Shown in pieces: positions 7,013 to 13,924 of a stretch of DNA of 14,098 nucleotides. Under the pieces are notes generated by a model. That model was not told the origin of the DNA, made no database searches, and saw only the letters and a list, made by a program, of their open reading frames with translations. Origin of the DNA: CAZYMF01 sp964648215. Lineage in GTDB: Bacteria; Desulfobacterota; Binatia; HRBIN30; JACQVA1. The DNA lies in contig CAZYMF010000124.1 of NCBI GenBank assembly GCA_964648215.1, positions 1 to 14,098 on the forward strand, read 5' to 3'. The stretch's first letter is position 1, and every line of letters begins with the position of its first letter. The position numbers and the translations under genes were made by a program.

Positions 7013-8461
7013 ATGACTGAGGTGGGCATGGGAACGCAGGCGATCGGACGCTTTCAGCCCATCGTCGGCGACCAGCCGATGAACGGCCTGATCCAGCGGG
7101 CGGAGGCGATCCGCGAGCGGCTGGCCGGTCGCGTGGTGTGGAACGTCAACTCGACCGCGGCCGGCGGCGGCGTCGCCGAGATGCTGCAGGCCCTGCTGCC
7201 GTACGTGCGCGGCGCCGGCATCGACGCACGCTGGCTGGTGATTCGCGGCGACGGCGATTTCTTTCGCGTCACCAAGCGCCTGCATCACGCGCTGCACGGC
7301 TCGCTCGGCGACGGTTCGACGCTGGACGAGCAGGCCCACGCCATCTACGAGGCAACCATGCGCGCCAACGCGACCGATCTCGCCGGCGTGATCCGCGCCG
7401 GCGACGTCGTGTTGCTGCACGACCCGCAGACCGCCGGATTGGCCGCGCACCTCCTCCGCGCCGGGGCGATGGTGATCTGGCGCTGTCACATCGGCCATGA
7501 CTCCACCAACGCCGAGGTCGAGCGCGGCTGGTCCTTCCTGGCACCCTATCTCGCCGACGTGCCGGCCTTCGTGTTCTCGCGCGCGGCCTACGTGCCGGAC
7601 TACTGCGACCACGGCAAATCGACGATCATCACCCCGAGCATCGACGCCTTCTCTCCCAAGAACCAGGACATGGCCGAAGAGACCGTGCGCGCCATCCTGG
7701 GGCACGTGGGTCTGACCGAGGGAGCAGCGGGAGACAGCCGCGGGTTCATCCGTGAGGACGGCTCACCCGGCCGCGTCGATCGTCAGGCGGAGGTGATCCG
7801 TCTCGGACGTGCGCCGCGATGGGAGACCCCGCTGGTGGTGCAGGTGTCGCGGTGGGACCCGCTGAAGGATCCCGTCGGTGTCCTCAACGGCTTTGCCAAG
7901 CTGGTCAACGGCTCGACACCGGCCGGCGCCGAGCTGGTGCTCGCCGGCCCCGACGTAAGGGCGGTGGCCGACGATCCCGAGGGCGCCGCCGTGTTCCATC
8001 AAGTCATCGACGAGTGGCGGCAGCTACCGCCCGCCGTCCGCCAGCGCGTCCACCTCGTCTCGCTGCCGATGGCCGACGTGCAAGAGAACGCCGCCATCGT
8101 CAACGCCCTGCAGCGTCATGCCGCCGTGGTGGTGCAGAAGAGCCTGCACGAGGGCTTCGGTCTGACGGTCACCGAGGCGATGTGGAAGGCGCGCCCGATC
8201 GTGGCCAGTGCGGTCGGCGGAATCCAGGACCAGATCGTCGACGGCCAGGAAGGTCTGCTGCTGCGCAACCCGGCCGATCTCGACGCCTTCGCAGCGCGCA
8301 CCCGCCTCCTGCTGGAGAGCCCGGAAGACGCGCAACGTCTGGGAGCGGCGGCGCGGGCGCGCGTGGCCCGCGAGTTTCTCGGCTTCAACCACCTCCTCAA
8401 GTACGCCGATCTGATCGCCCGTCTCGATCTATCCCGCGGGTCCGCCGCCGGCCGCGACTGA
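7013..8461 (+). CDS. treT: TreT-type trehalose synthase (GT4 glycosyltransferase)
   Basis: A 482-residue GT4-family enzyme resembling trehalose glycosyltransferring synthase, which joins NDP-glucose and glucose to trehalose in one step in the cytosol. NVNSTAAGGGVAEML (44-58) is the glycine-rich acceptor-side motif of TreT and its relatives. WLVIRGDGDFFRVTKRLHHALHG (74-96) and LLHDPQTAGL (134-143) are family landmarks. VVQVSRWDPLKDPVG (275-289) opens the C-terminal nucleotide-sugar domain. EGFGLTVTE (E380 to E388) is the EX7E motif of GT4 retaining enzymes. A stretch at about 233-270 (EGAAGDSRGFIREDG) looks like an insertion relative to archaeal TreT of roughly 410 residues. The ATG at 7013 is chosen because GGAGG lies six bases before it. 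The 3' end overlaps the convergent amidohydrolase gene by 33 bases. Trehalose phosphorylase or another GT4 activity cannot be excluded. Confidence 0.85.
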   Translation: MTEVGMGTQAIGRFQPIVGDQPMNGLIQRAEAIRERLAGRVVWNVNSTAAGGGVAEMLQALLPYVRGAGIDARWLVIRGDGDFFRVTKRLHHALHGSLGDGSTLDEQAHAIYEATMRANATDLAGVIRAGDVVLLHDPQTAGLAAHLLRAGAMVIWRCHIGHDSTNAEVERGWSFLAPYLADVPAFVFSRAAYVPDYCDHGKSTIITPSIDAFSPKNQDMAEETVRAILGHVGLTEGAAGDSRGFIREDGSPGRVDRQAEVIRLGRAPRWETPLVVQVSRWDPLKDPVGVLNGFAKLVNGSTPAGAELVLAGPDVRAVADDPEGAAVFHQVIDEWRQLPPAVRQRVHLVSLPMADVQENAAIVNALQRHAAVVVQKSLHEGFGLTVTEAMWKARPIVASAVGGIQDQIVDGQEGLLLRNPADLDAFAARTRLLLESPEDAQRLGAAARARVAREFLGFNHLLKYADLIARLDLSRGSAAGRD

Positions 8462-9175
8462 CACGCCCATCCCCGGGCGAGTCAGGCCGGTCAGGCTGGC
8501 CGCGAGCGCCGCTCGCAGTCGCTCGCCGACGGGCCGGGTTGCCAGGCAGGCCTGATTCACCTCGAGCTCGATGCCGAGATAACGCGGCGGCGCGAAGCGC
8601 GTGCGCAGATAGGTGGAGAACCCATCGGCATGCCCGCGATACGGGTAGTTGCGCCGCACGCGCAGCTCGGGGGCCATCTCTCGCAGCCGCTGCGCCCAGC
8701 GCGCGCACAGCTCCCGCTCCGCCCACCGCGCCGGATCGTAGAGCAGGCCGATGTCGGCGCGACGCACCTGCCCTGCCAACACCGGCGTGAAGCTGTGCAC
8801 GGCGACGTGCAGCACGCGCTCGCCCGCGCCCACCCACCCGGCAATCGCCGCCTCCACCTGCTCGCGGTGCGGGCGGTAGTAGCGGGCGACGAGACCATCC
8901 TTCGCCGCGCCAGCCAGCGGCGCGCTCACCTCGGAGAACAAGCGCGGATGGCCCAGCGAACGGTTGAGATCGATCAGCAGTCGGCTGATCGTGACCGCGT
9001 AGAGCGGCGCGTTGGCGCGCCGGGCCAGCCAGCGCGCCAACGCCAGCGCGCCGGGATCGTAACCGCGATGGCCCGCCAGCAGCGCGGTCGCGCCGGCGAA
9101 GTGCGCGGCGTAGGCGCGGGGAATGCGATTGCCACCGTGCTCGCAGGTGAAGAGAAGCCGCTCAGCCCTGGCCAC
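8429..9175 (-). CDS. N-formylglutamate amidohydrolase family enzyme, last gene of a four-gene cluster
   Basis: A 248-residue member of the N-formylglutamate amidohydrolase (HutG/FGase) family, metal-dependent enzymes that cleave an amide on an acyl-glutamate. Landmarks: CEHGGNRIP (11-19), HRGYDPGA (36-43), SRLLIDLNRS (64-73), HVAVHSFTP (123-131, with candidate metal-binding His), and GIELEVNQ (201-208, candidate catalytic Glu). It starts with GTG at 9175 inside the end of the GCS2 gene, a 14-base overlap pointing to coupled translation. GGGGTGA just upstream may serve as ribosome site. No histidine-degradation gene is nearby, so the classical hut role is unlikely. In this context it may remove or trim a glutamyl-type product made by the two ligases. 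The 3' end runs 33 bases into the convergent trehalose synthase gene. Substrate is inferred, not shown. Confidence 0.87.
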   Translation of the reverse strand: MARAERLLFTCEHGGNRIPRAYAAHFAGATALLAGHRGYDPGALALARWLARRANAPLYAVTISRLLIDLNRSLGHPRLFSEVSAPLAGAAKDGLVARYYRPHREQVEAAIAGWVGAGERVLHVAVHSFTPVLAGQVRRADIGLLYDPARWAERELCARWAQRLREMAPELRVRRNYPYRGHADGFSTYLRTRFAPPRYLGIELEVNQACLATRPVGERLRAALAASLTGLTRPGMGVSVAAGGGPAG

Positions 9176-10409
9176 GGAACATCACCCCGTCGGCGAGACA
9201 GGCGCAGAGATCCCGATACACCTCCCGCAGCCGCTCCCGGCGCAGATCGCCGTTCAGGCGCTCGAGAATCCGGCGGGCCAGGCAGCCCTCGTCGAGGACG
9301 ACGTCGAGCGTGCTGCGCCACGTTGCCGCCCCCGGCTCCGGCGCGAGAGCAGTCTCGATCAGATGCCGCCAGAGATCGCCGGCCCGGCAGCTCGACGTCC
9401 CCGGATACGCGAGCAGCTTGCGATACTCCGCGTCGCGGATCTCGGCGGTGTCACCGCCACGAATGACGTCGAGCAGAATCGCCTGCAGGCGCTCGGTGGG
9501 CCAGCCACGCTGCTCCTCCTGGCTCGCCCACCGATTGGAGGTCAGGGCTTTCAGCACGGCGATGATGGCGGCGGCGATCGCGACGTCGGCCCGCGGGCAC
9601 TCCTGCACGTCGAGGACGCGGATTTCGATGGCGTCGCGGTCGAAGCGGGCGATGCAGCCGCGGGCGTTGACCCATTCATGGCGCAGGACTCCTTCGGGAT
9701 CGAGCGCCGCCAGGTCGTCGTAGATTCCCTGGAGAAGCACCCCCTCGTACTCGGCGCGCCGGAACACGGGCTCGGGGATCACGGCGCCGCAGACCGACGG
9801 CACCCTGGCGGCGTTGTGGCGATAGACCTCCAGGCGAGTGTCCAGCAGCCCGGTGGCCCGGCCGTCGAGCAGCGGCGAGCTCGCCGCCAGCGCCGGCAGG
9901 ATCGGCAACAGCAGGCGGATGGCGGCATGCAGGCGGCCGAACTCCTCGTCGTCGCCGAACGGCAGATTGAGGTGCACGCTCTGCAGGTTGGCCCAGCCGT
10001 GGCCGCGGCAATCGAAGATGCGATGAAACGTCTCGTAGACCGCGTTGTACTCGTGCGGCCACAGCGCCAGCTCGGTGTCCGGGTCCATCCACGGATGCAT
10101 CGCCGACGGCATCAGCCTCGCTTCCATCGGCGCGAGCAGGCGGTTGATGCGGGCGACGTGGTCCTGGAAGAGCTCGGGCAGCCCGTCGAGCGCGGGCGCG
10201 GGCCCGTTGGTCTTGAGCTCGACGACGTGCAGCGCCAGCTCGTTCGACCACGCCACGTCGCCGACCTCGATCTCCGACTCGTAGCGGCCGACCTCGCTCT
10301 TGATCAGCTCGTCGGTGATCGGCTTGACGCACAGCGTCTCGGCGTCGACGATCATGTATTCGAGCTCGAGGCCGACGGCGGCGAAGAGACGGAGCGGCGG
10401 CTCGCTCAT
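9162..10409 (-). CDS. GCS2-family carboxylate-amine ligase (glutamate-cysteine ligase-like)
   Basis: A 415-residue ATP-dependent ligase of the glutamate-cysteine ligase 2 family, glutamine-synthetase fold. It joins an amine to a carboxylate through an acyl-phosphate. GLELEYMIVD (13-22, with E15 and E17) is the N-terminal metal/ATP motif. VVELKTNGP (62-70), HPWMDPDTE (105-113) and LQSVHLNLPF (142-151) follow. HEWVNARGCIARF (244-256) and IEIRVLDVQECPRADVA (261-277) form the conserved C-terminal half. YPGTSSCRAGDLW (335-347) lies near the end. The start is the ATG at 10409, in an ATGA overlap with the ATP-grasp stop. The reading frame stays open far upstream, but only as a shadow of that neighbour. 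The substrate is probably not simply Glu plus Cys: no glutathione synthetase of ordinary type lies here, and the gene sits in a dedicated cluster with a RimK-like ligase. Confidence 0.88.
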   Translation of the reverse strand: MSEPPLRLFAAVGLELEYMIVDAETLCVKPITDELIKSEVGRYESEIEVGDVAWSNELALHVVELKTNGPAPALDGLPELFQDHVARINRLLAPMEARLMPSAMHPWMDPDTELALWPHEYNAVYETFHRIFDCRGHGWANLQSVHLNLPFGDDEEFGRLHAAIRLLLPILPALAASSPLLDGRATGLLDTRLEVYRHNAARVPSVCGAVIPEPVFRRAEYEGVLLQGIYDDLAALDPEGVLRHEWVNARGCIARFDRDAIEIRVLDVQECPRADVAIAAAIIAVLKALTSNRWASQEEQRGWPTERLQAILLDVIRGGDTAEIRDAEYRKLLAYPGTSSCRAGDLWRHLIETALAPEPGAATWRSTLDVVLDEGCLARRILERLNGDLRRERLREVYRDLCACLADGVMFRGQG

Positions 10410-11872
10410 ACCACCGGACGCTTGCCGCCGCGGGCGTCGAGCCGTTCGCGGAAGTAGCGCATGATCCTCACGTAAAGGTCGTCCTTCAGCACCGCGTCCT
10501 CGTAGCCCGCCTCGATGGTCGGGTTGTCGTTCACCTCCATGACCAGGAAGCGGCCGTCGACCTCCTTGATGTCGACGCCGTAGAGCCCGTCGCCGATCAG
10601 GGCGGCGGTGCGCGCGCCGAGATCGACGGCGGCGGCCGGCACGGCCTCGATGGGCAGCCCCTCCACCTTGCCGTAGCGACGGCGGCCGCCCGTGTCGGTG
10701 TGGATGATCTGCCAGTGGCCGCGGGCCATGTGGTACTTGCAGGTGTACAGCGGCTGTCCGTTGAGCACGCCGATGCGCCAGTCGAACGCCGACTGCACGT
10801 ACTCCTGGGCGATCACCAGATCGGAGCCTTCGAGCAGCCGCTCCAGATGGGCGCGCAGCTCCTCGCTCGTGGACGCCTTGACCACGCCCTGGGAGAACGC
10901 GCTGTCGGGCTGCTTGAGAATGCACGGCAAGCCCACCCGCGCCTCCACCTCGCCGACGTTGCCGGCGTGGACGACCAGGGTCTTCGGGCTGGCGATGCCG
11001 TGCTGGCCGAAGAGCTCGGCCTGGTACACCTTGTTGGTGCAGCGGACGATCGAGGCCGGGTCGTCGATGACGACCAGCCCCTCGGCGGCGGCGCGGCGGG
11101 CGAAGCGGTAGGTGTGATGATTGACGGCGGTGGTCTCGCGGAGGAAGAGCGCGTCGAACTCCGCCACCCGCCCATAGTCCTCGCGCTCGATGAGCGTGGC
11201 GTCCATGTCCAGCGTGCGGGCGGCGCGGACGAACTTGCGCAGGGCGACCTCGTCCGACGGGGCCTCTTCCTCGGGGCCGGCGAGGATGGCCAGGTCGTAG
11301 CGGTACTGCTTCGGCCGGTGCGGCCGGCTCGGGCGACCGAAGTAGTAGGCGGCGCGCTCGATCACGAACTCCCGGTGCCCCTCGGGGATCTCGCTGGTGG
11401 CGATGGCGCGAATTCGCGCCAGCTGCCAGCTGCCGTCCTCGTGCGCGAAGCTGGCGCGCAGGAACGGCGCGGGAAACTGGTTGAACAGGGCCTGGCTGAG
11501 CCGGTCGTAGCGCGAGGCGACGTTGCGGCCGAAGTAGATGCTGAGCTCGAAGGTGGGGGAGCGCAACGAGGCCAGGCTGCGCTGAATGATCCCGTCGAGA
11601 TCTTCGGAAACGATGCGCAGCAGCGGGGAGAGGCGGAGATCCTGAATGGTCTCGACCGAGGGCAGCGGCCGGTGGCCGCGGGCCGCGCCCAGGAGCGAGA
11701 CGTAGTAGCCGACGGTCTGGTAGCCGTAGGTGCGGCACAGGTTGAACACGGCGGCGCCGCGCAGCTCGGAGAAGCGCGGCTCGGTGAGGTAGCTCTTGGC
11801 CGACACCACGTCGGTGTCCGGCAGCTGCAGCGGCCACCGCTTGCTGTTCTCGACCACGACGAGGGAGATCAT
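10406..11872 (-). CDS. RimK-like ATP-grasp ligase with RimK-associated N-terminal domain
   Basis: A 488-residue protein with two parts. Residues 1 to about 185 match the RLAN-type domain found ahead of some RimK proteins (FSELRGAAVFNLCRTYGYQTVGYYVSLLGAARG at 35-67 is its core, ERAAYYFGRP at 172-181 near its end). Residues about 190-480 are an ATP-grasp fold: RCTNKVYQAELF (277-288), ILKQPD with K320, IAQEYV with E357, DWRIGVL with R366, YGVDIKE (431-437) and MEVNDNP with E446 and N448/N450 as metal ligands. RimK relatives add glutamate or another amino acid to a carboxylate. E. coli RimK, which modifies ribosomal protein S6, lacks the extra domain. The ATG at 11872 overlaps the peptidase stop in ATGA, and its own stop overlaps the GCS2 start in the same way. 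All expected ATP-grasp residues appear present, so it should be active. Substrate unknown. Confidence 0.9.
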   Translation of the reverse strand: MISLVVVENSKRWPLQLPDTDVVSAKSYLTEPRFSELRGAAVFNLCRTYGYQTVGYYVSLLGAARGHRPLPSVETIQDLRLSPLLRIVSEDLDGIIQRSLASLRSPTFELSIYFGRNVASRYDRLSQALFNQFPAPFLRASFAHEDGSWQLARIRAIATSEIPEGHREFVIERAAYYFGRPSRPHRPKQYRYDLAILAGPEEEAPSDEVALRKFVRAARTLDMDATLIEREDYGRVAEFDALFLRETTAVNHHTYRFARRAAAEGLVVIDDPASIVRCTNKVYQAELFGQHGIASPKTLVVHAGNVGEVEARVGLPCILKQPDSAFSQGVVKASTSEELRAHLERLLEGSDLVIAQEYVQSAFDWRIGVLNGQPLYTCKYHMARGHWQIIHTDTGGRRRYGKVEGLPIEAVPAAAVDLGARTAALIGDGLYGVDIKEVDGRFLVMEVNDNPTIEAGYEDAVLKDDLYVRIMRYFRERLDARGGKRPVV

Positions 11873-12594
11873 GACGCGCTCGACTTGCGGCTCCCCGGCT
11901 CCAGGACCAGGAAGTTCGCGTCGTAGGTGATCACACCGAGCAGAACGGCGCCGAGCACCCGATCCAGCCCGACCGTGTAGTAGTGAGAGCCGAAGCCCGG
12001 GTTGTCCTGCAACGGATCGGCCACCTGCACCTCGCGGCGCCGGCTGTCATAGCCGCAGAGCACGACGAAGTGGCCGGTAGGATGGCCGCGGACGTCGTCG
12101 TAGTGGAGCTTCTCGATCCCCACCTCGCGGGCGCAGCCGTAGAGGTAGGTGGCGCTCAGCCCGGTGAGGATGGGGCGGTCGCGCCGCAGGTACTTGGCGA
12201 GAAGATCCCGCGACAGCTCGCGGAAGCGCAAGCGACCGCCGAGATCGATAAACTCGAGATAGGCCTCGGTGGCGACGCCGAGCCGGGCATCGTCCTTCGC
12301 TTCGCGCTGCGCCACCAGCCGCGCCGCCAGGTCCGCGGCGCCGTCGCCGAACCAGGTCGGATCGAACAACTGCAGGTTGTAGGTGTAGATCGTCGCCTGA
12401 TAGCCGCGTTGCAGAGCATGGCAGGCAAGGTGGACCGCGAGCGTGCCCCCGGACTCCAGCGGCACGACCTCGGCCACCACCTGGCGCAACGGCACCTGGT
12501 CCCCGTAGTAGGCATAGACCGCGTGCAGGCAGGTCGGCCCGCAGGTCGAATCGGTCGGCTGCGGCAGGATGTCGAGCTGGAGTCGCGTCTCCAC
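11869..12594 (-). CDS. Stand-alone C39-fold cysteine peptidase-like protein, first gene of the cluster
   Basis: A 241-residue papain-like protein of the peptidase C39 type. DILPQPTDSTCGPTCLHAVYAYYG (8-31) carries the oxyanion glutamine Q12 and candidate nucleophile C18. GHFVVLCGYD (174-183) carries H175, and VADPL (191-195) carries D193, completing a catalytic triad. It has no signal peptide, membrane segment or ABC-transporter fusion, unlike bacteriocin-exporter C39 domains, so it should act in the cytosol. The start is a GTG at 12594 with GGAGGG 11 bases upstream, somewhat far but the best choice. Its stop overlaps the start of the ATP-grasp ligase gene. In this cluster it could cleave or trim a peptide or amide made by the ligases, or transfer an acyl group. 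Which of these is not shown by the sequence. Confidence 0.85.
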   Translation of the reverse strand: METRLQLDILPQPTDSTCGPTCLHAVYAYYGDQVPLRQVVAEVVPLESGGTLAVHLACHALQRGYQATIYTYNLQLFDPTWFGDGAADLAARLVAQREAKDDARLGVATEAYLEFIDLGGRLRFRELSRDLLAKYLRRDRPILTGLSATYLYGCAREVGIEKLHYDDVRGHPTGHFVVLCGYDSRRREVQVADPLQDNPGFGSHYYTVGLDRVLGAVLLGVITYDANFLVLEPGSRKSSAS

Positions 12595-12668
12595 GTGCGG
12601 TCAGACCCTCCGGCGCCCGGCAAGCGAACGAGGCTCGGCCTCGGAGCTGGGGGTATGGAGAAGCGAAT

Positions 12669-12766
12669 GGAGAACCGGGAACCGGGAACTCGGAACGGAG
12701 AACCGGTCCATGGCCGGCCCTTCGTTCACCGCTTTTGCATTCCCTGTTCTGGGTTCCTGACTCTCC
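12669..12766. repeat. Imperfect inverted repeat with GRGAACC heptamer tandem units
   Basis: The left arm (12669-12696) matches the reverse complement of the right arm (12739-12766) at 20 of 28 positions, with a 42-base spacer. The left arm and its extension (12670-12704) are five consecutive 7-base units: GAGAACC, GGGAACC, GGGAACT, CGGAACG, GAGAACC. An outer TATGGAGA (12654-12661) has its complement TCTCCATA at 12761-12768. The layout resembles a small palindromic intergenic element. No transposase gene is near. Confidence 0.6.
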
Positions 12767-12819
12767 ATAATTCATTCACACGTGGAACCTGACCCACCCC
12801 GGCAACGACCACCATAGCA

Positions 12820-12852
12820 GACGGGCGCTCGCGCCGCCTCGTCGCGCCCGTC
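12820..12852 (-). terminator. Strong hairpin after the dockerin-like gene, possible terminator
   Basis: A perfect 9-base inverted repeat, GACGGGCGC (12820-12828) and GCGCCCGTC (12844-12852), with a 15-base loop. In the direction of the minus-strand gene it begins 16 bases after the stop codon. The stem is very GC-rich, but no T-run follows, so termination would need Rho or rest on the stem alone. Confidence 0.45.
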
Positions 12853-12868
12853 GACGGCGCACCTTCGA

Positions 12869-13834
12869 TTACGGCAGCGGCGTCGGCGTCGGTACGCGGA
12901 CGATCAGCTCGGCCGGGGCACCGACGTTGCCGCCGATGTCGCGCAGGCGCACGACGAAGCGGGTGTCCCCCGGCGGCAGCTCGAGCGGCGCCGACATCAG
13001 GCCGCAGAACTGAACGCTGGAGCGGCCGTCGACGCAGCCGTAACCGCTGTCGAGGAGCACGCAGGCGTCGGTTTTCGCGCACGTCCGCCCGCCGGGCGTG
13101 CCGCCGCCGGTCTCGAAGCGGCAGCCGAGGTCGTTGATGGCGTCGGTGATCGCCTGCGTCGCCGCGAAGCTCGGCGGGTTCACCGCGGGAACGCCACCGA
13201 GAAACGGGGCGGCGTTGTCACACACCGCAGCGCTGCCGTCGCCGAGCGCCTCGTCGGCAACGATCTGCAGGTCCGGCCGCAGCTCGGGATCGCTCTTGAA
13301 AGTGGACGAGCCGACGTTCATACCCGACGGCCCCTTGGCGCCCTCGACGACGAGATAGAAGCCCTGGCCGACGAGGCGTTGGTAGACCGGCACTCCGTTC
13401 TCGACCGTGGCCGGGTCGACCACGTGGTTGTCCGCCGAGGTGACGCCGAAGTACGACACGATGGGTCCCGGCGGCGGAGTCGCCGTGGGTGTCGGCGTGG
13501 CGGTCGGGGTCGGAGTGGCACTCGGCGTCGCAGTGGCGGTGGGGCCGGGCGGGCAGCCGTTGAGCGCCGCGTCGACCGCCAACGTCAGCTCGTCGACGAG
13601 CACCTGTTGATCGTCGTTGACGTCGGCCGCGGCGCAGCTTGCCAGCGGCAGGGTGCCGAGCGCGACGTCGACGCTGGCAACCAGCTCGGCAGCCGTGACC
13701 AGTCTGTTCCCGTCGCAGTCACCGGGGCACGAGCCCGACGCCTGGGCCCGGGCGCCGAGCGCGATCGAGCACAGCACCGCAACGCAGGCGAAGGCGCCCG
13801 GCCGAGAACACCGGAGCTCGAGAAACGAAGTCAT
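12869..13834 (-). CDS. Secreted protein with dockerin-like EF-hand pair and Pro/Thr linker
   Basis: A 321-residue exported protein. Residues 1-34 form a signal peptide (hydrophobic FACVAVLCSIALGARA, cleavage near AQASG). Residues 36-94 hold two calcium-loop-like repeats of the dockerin type: CPGDCDGNRLVTAAE (D39, D41, N43, T47, E50) and AADVNDDQQVLVDE (D71, N73, D75, E82), each followed by a helix ending in ALG or ALNGC. Residues about 97-122 are a PT/AT-repeat linker. The remainder (125-321) is a domain I do not recognise, with several cysteines (CDNAAPF, CRFETGGG, TCAKTDACVLLDSGYGC) and a late VRLRDIGGNVGAPAELIVRV strand, ending in PTPTPLP. No cohesin or cellulosome gene is near. Similar EF-hand plus linker proteins are abundant in some uncultured soil lineages. 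The ATG at 13834 has no strong ribosome site. Function is unknown, with cell-surface binding as a guess. Confidence 0.8.
   Translation of the reverse strand: MTSFLELRCSRPGAFACVAVLCSIALGARAQASGSCPGDCDGNRLVTAAELVASVDVALGTLPLASCAAADVNDDQQVLVDELTLAVDAALNGCPPGPTATATPSATPTPTATPTPTATPPPGPIVSYFGVTSADNHVVDPATVENGVPVYQRLVGQGFYLVVEGAKGPSGMNVGSSTFKSDPELRPDLQIVADEALGDGSAAVCDNAAPFLGGVPAVNPPSFAATQAITDAINDLGCRFETGGGTPGGRTCAKTDACVLLDSGYGCVDGRSSVQFCGLMSAPLELPPGDTRFVVRLRDIGGNVGAPAELIVRVPTPTPLP
13469..13546. repeat. Short degenerate tandem repeat coding the Pro/Thr-Ala/Thr linker
   Basis: On the plus strand the region is a run of near-hexamers such as GGCGTG, GCGGTC, GGGGTC and GGAGTG. They encode, on the other strand, alternating Thr-Pro and Thr-Ala of the secreted protein linker. 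Such runs change length easily by slippage. Confidence 0.7.
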
Positions 13835-13924
13835 GCAGCTGACTGGGACTAACAGACGAACGAACGGCAGATCAAGTAGGCGACGGGCGATCCGGACCCC
13901 CGCGACACCCTTCTCCCACGGGTC

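Larger units (their letters stand above)
12595..12868. other. Intergenic region upstream of the four-gene cluster
   Basis: 274 bases between two minus-strand genes. It must contain the promoter of the peptidase/ligase cluster, but I see no convincing -35/-10 pair. It holds an inverted repeat made of short heptamers (12669-12766) and a hairpin after the dockerin-like gene, both listed separately. No coding sequence is supported. Confidence 0.5.

Noticed and set aside
10410..11837. Upstream extension of the GCS2 frame to 891 codons, suggesting a fusion protein
   Set aside because: The extension is Arg/Pro-rich shadow of the ATP-grasp gene. The ATGA start at 10409 fits the family length.
9123..11926. 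Long plus-strand open frames (9123-10457 and 10700-11926) opposite the ligase genes
   Set aside because: Antisense to well-supported enzymes, no ribosome site or motif.
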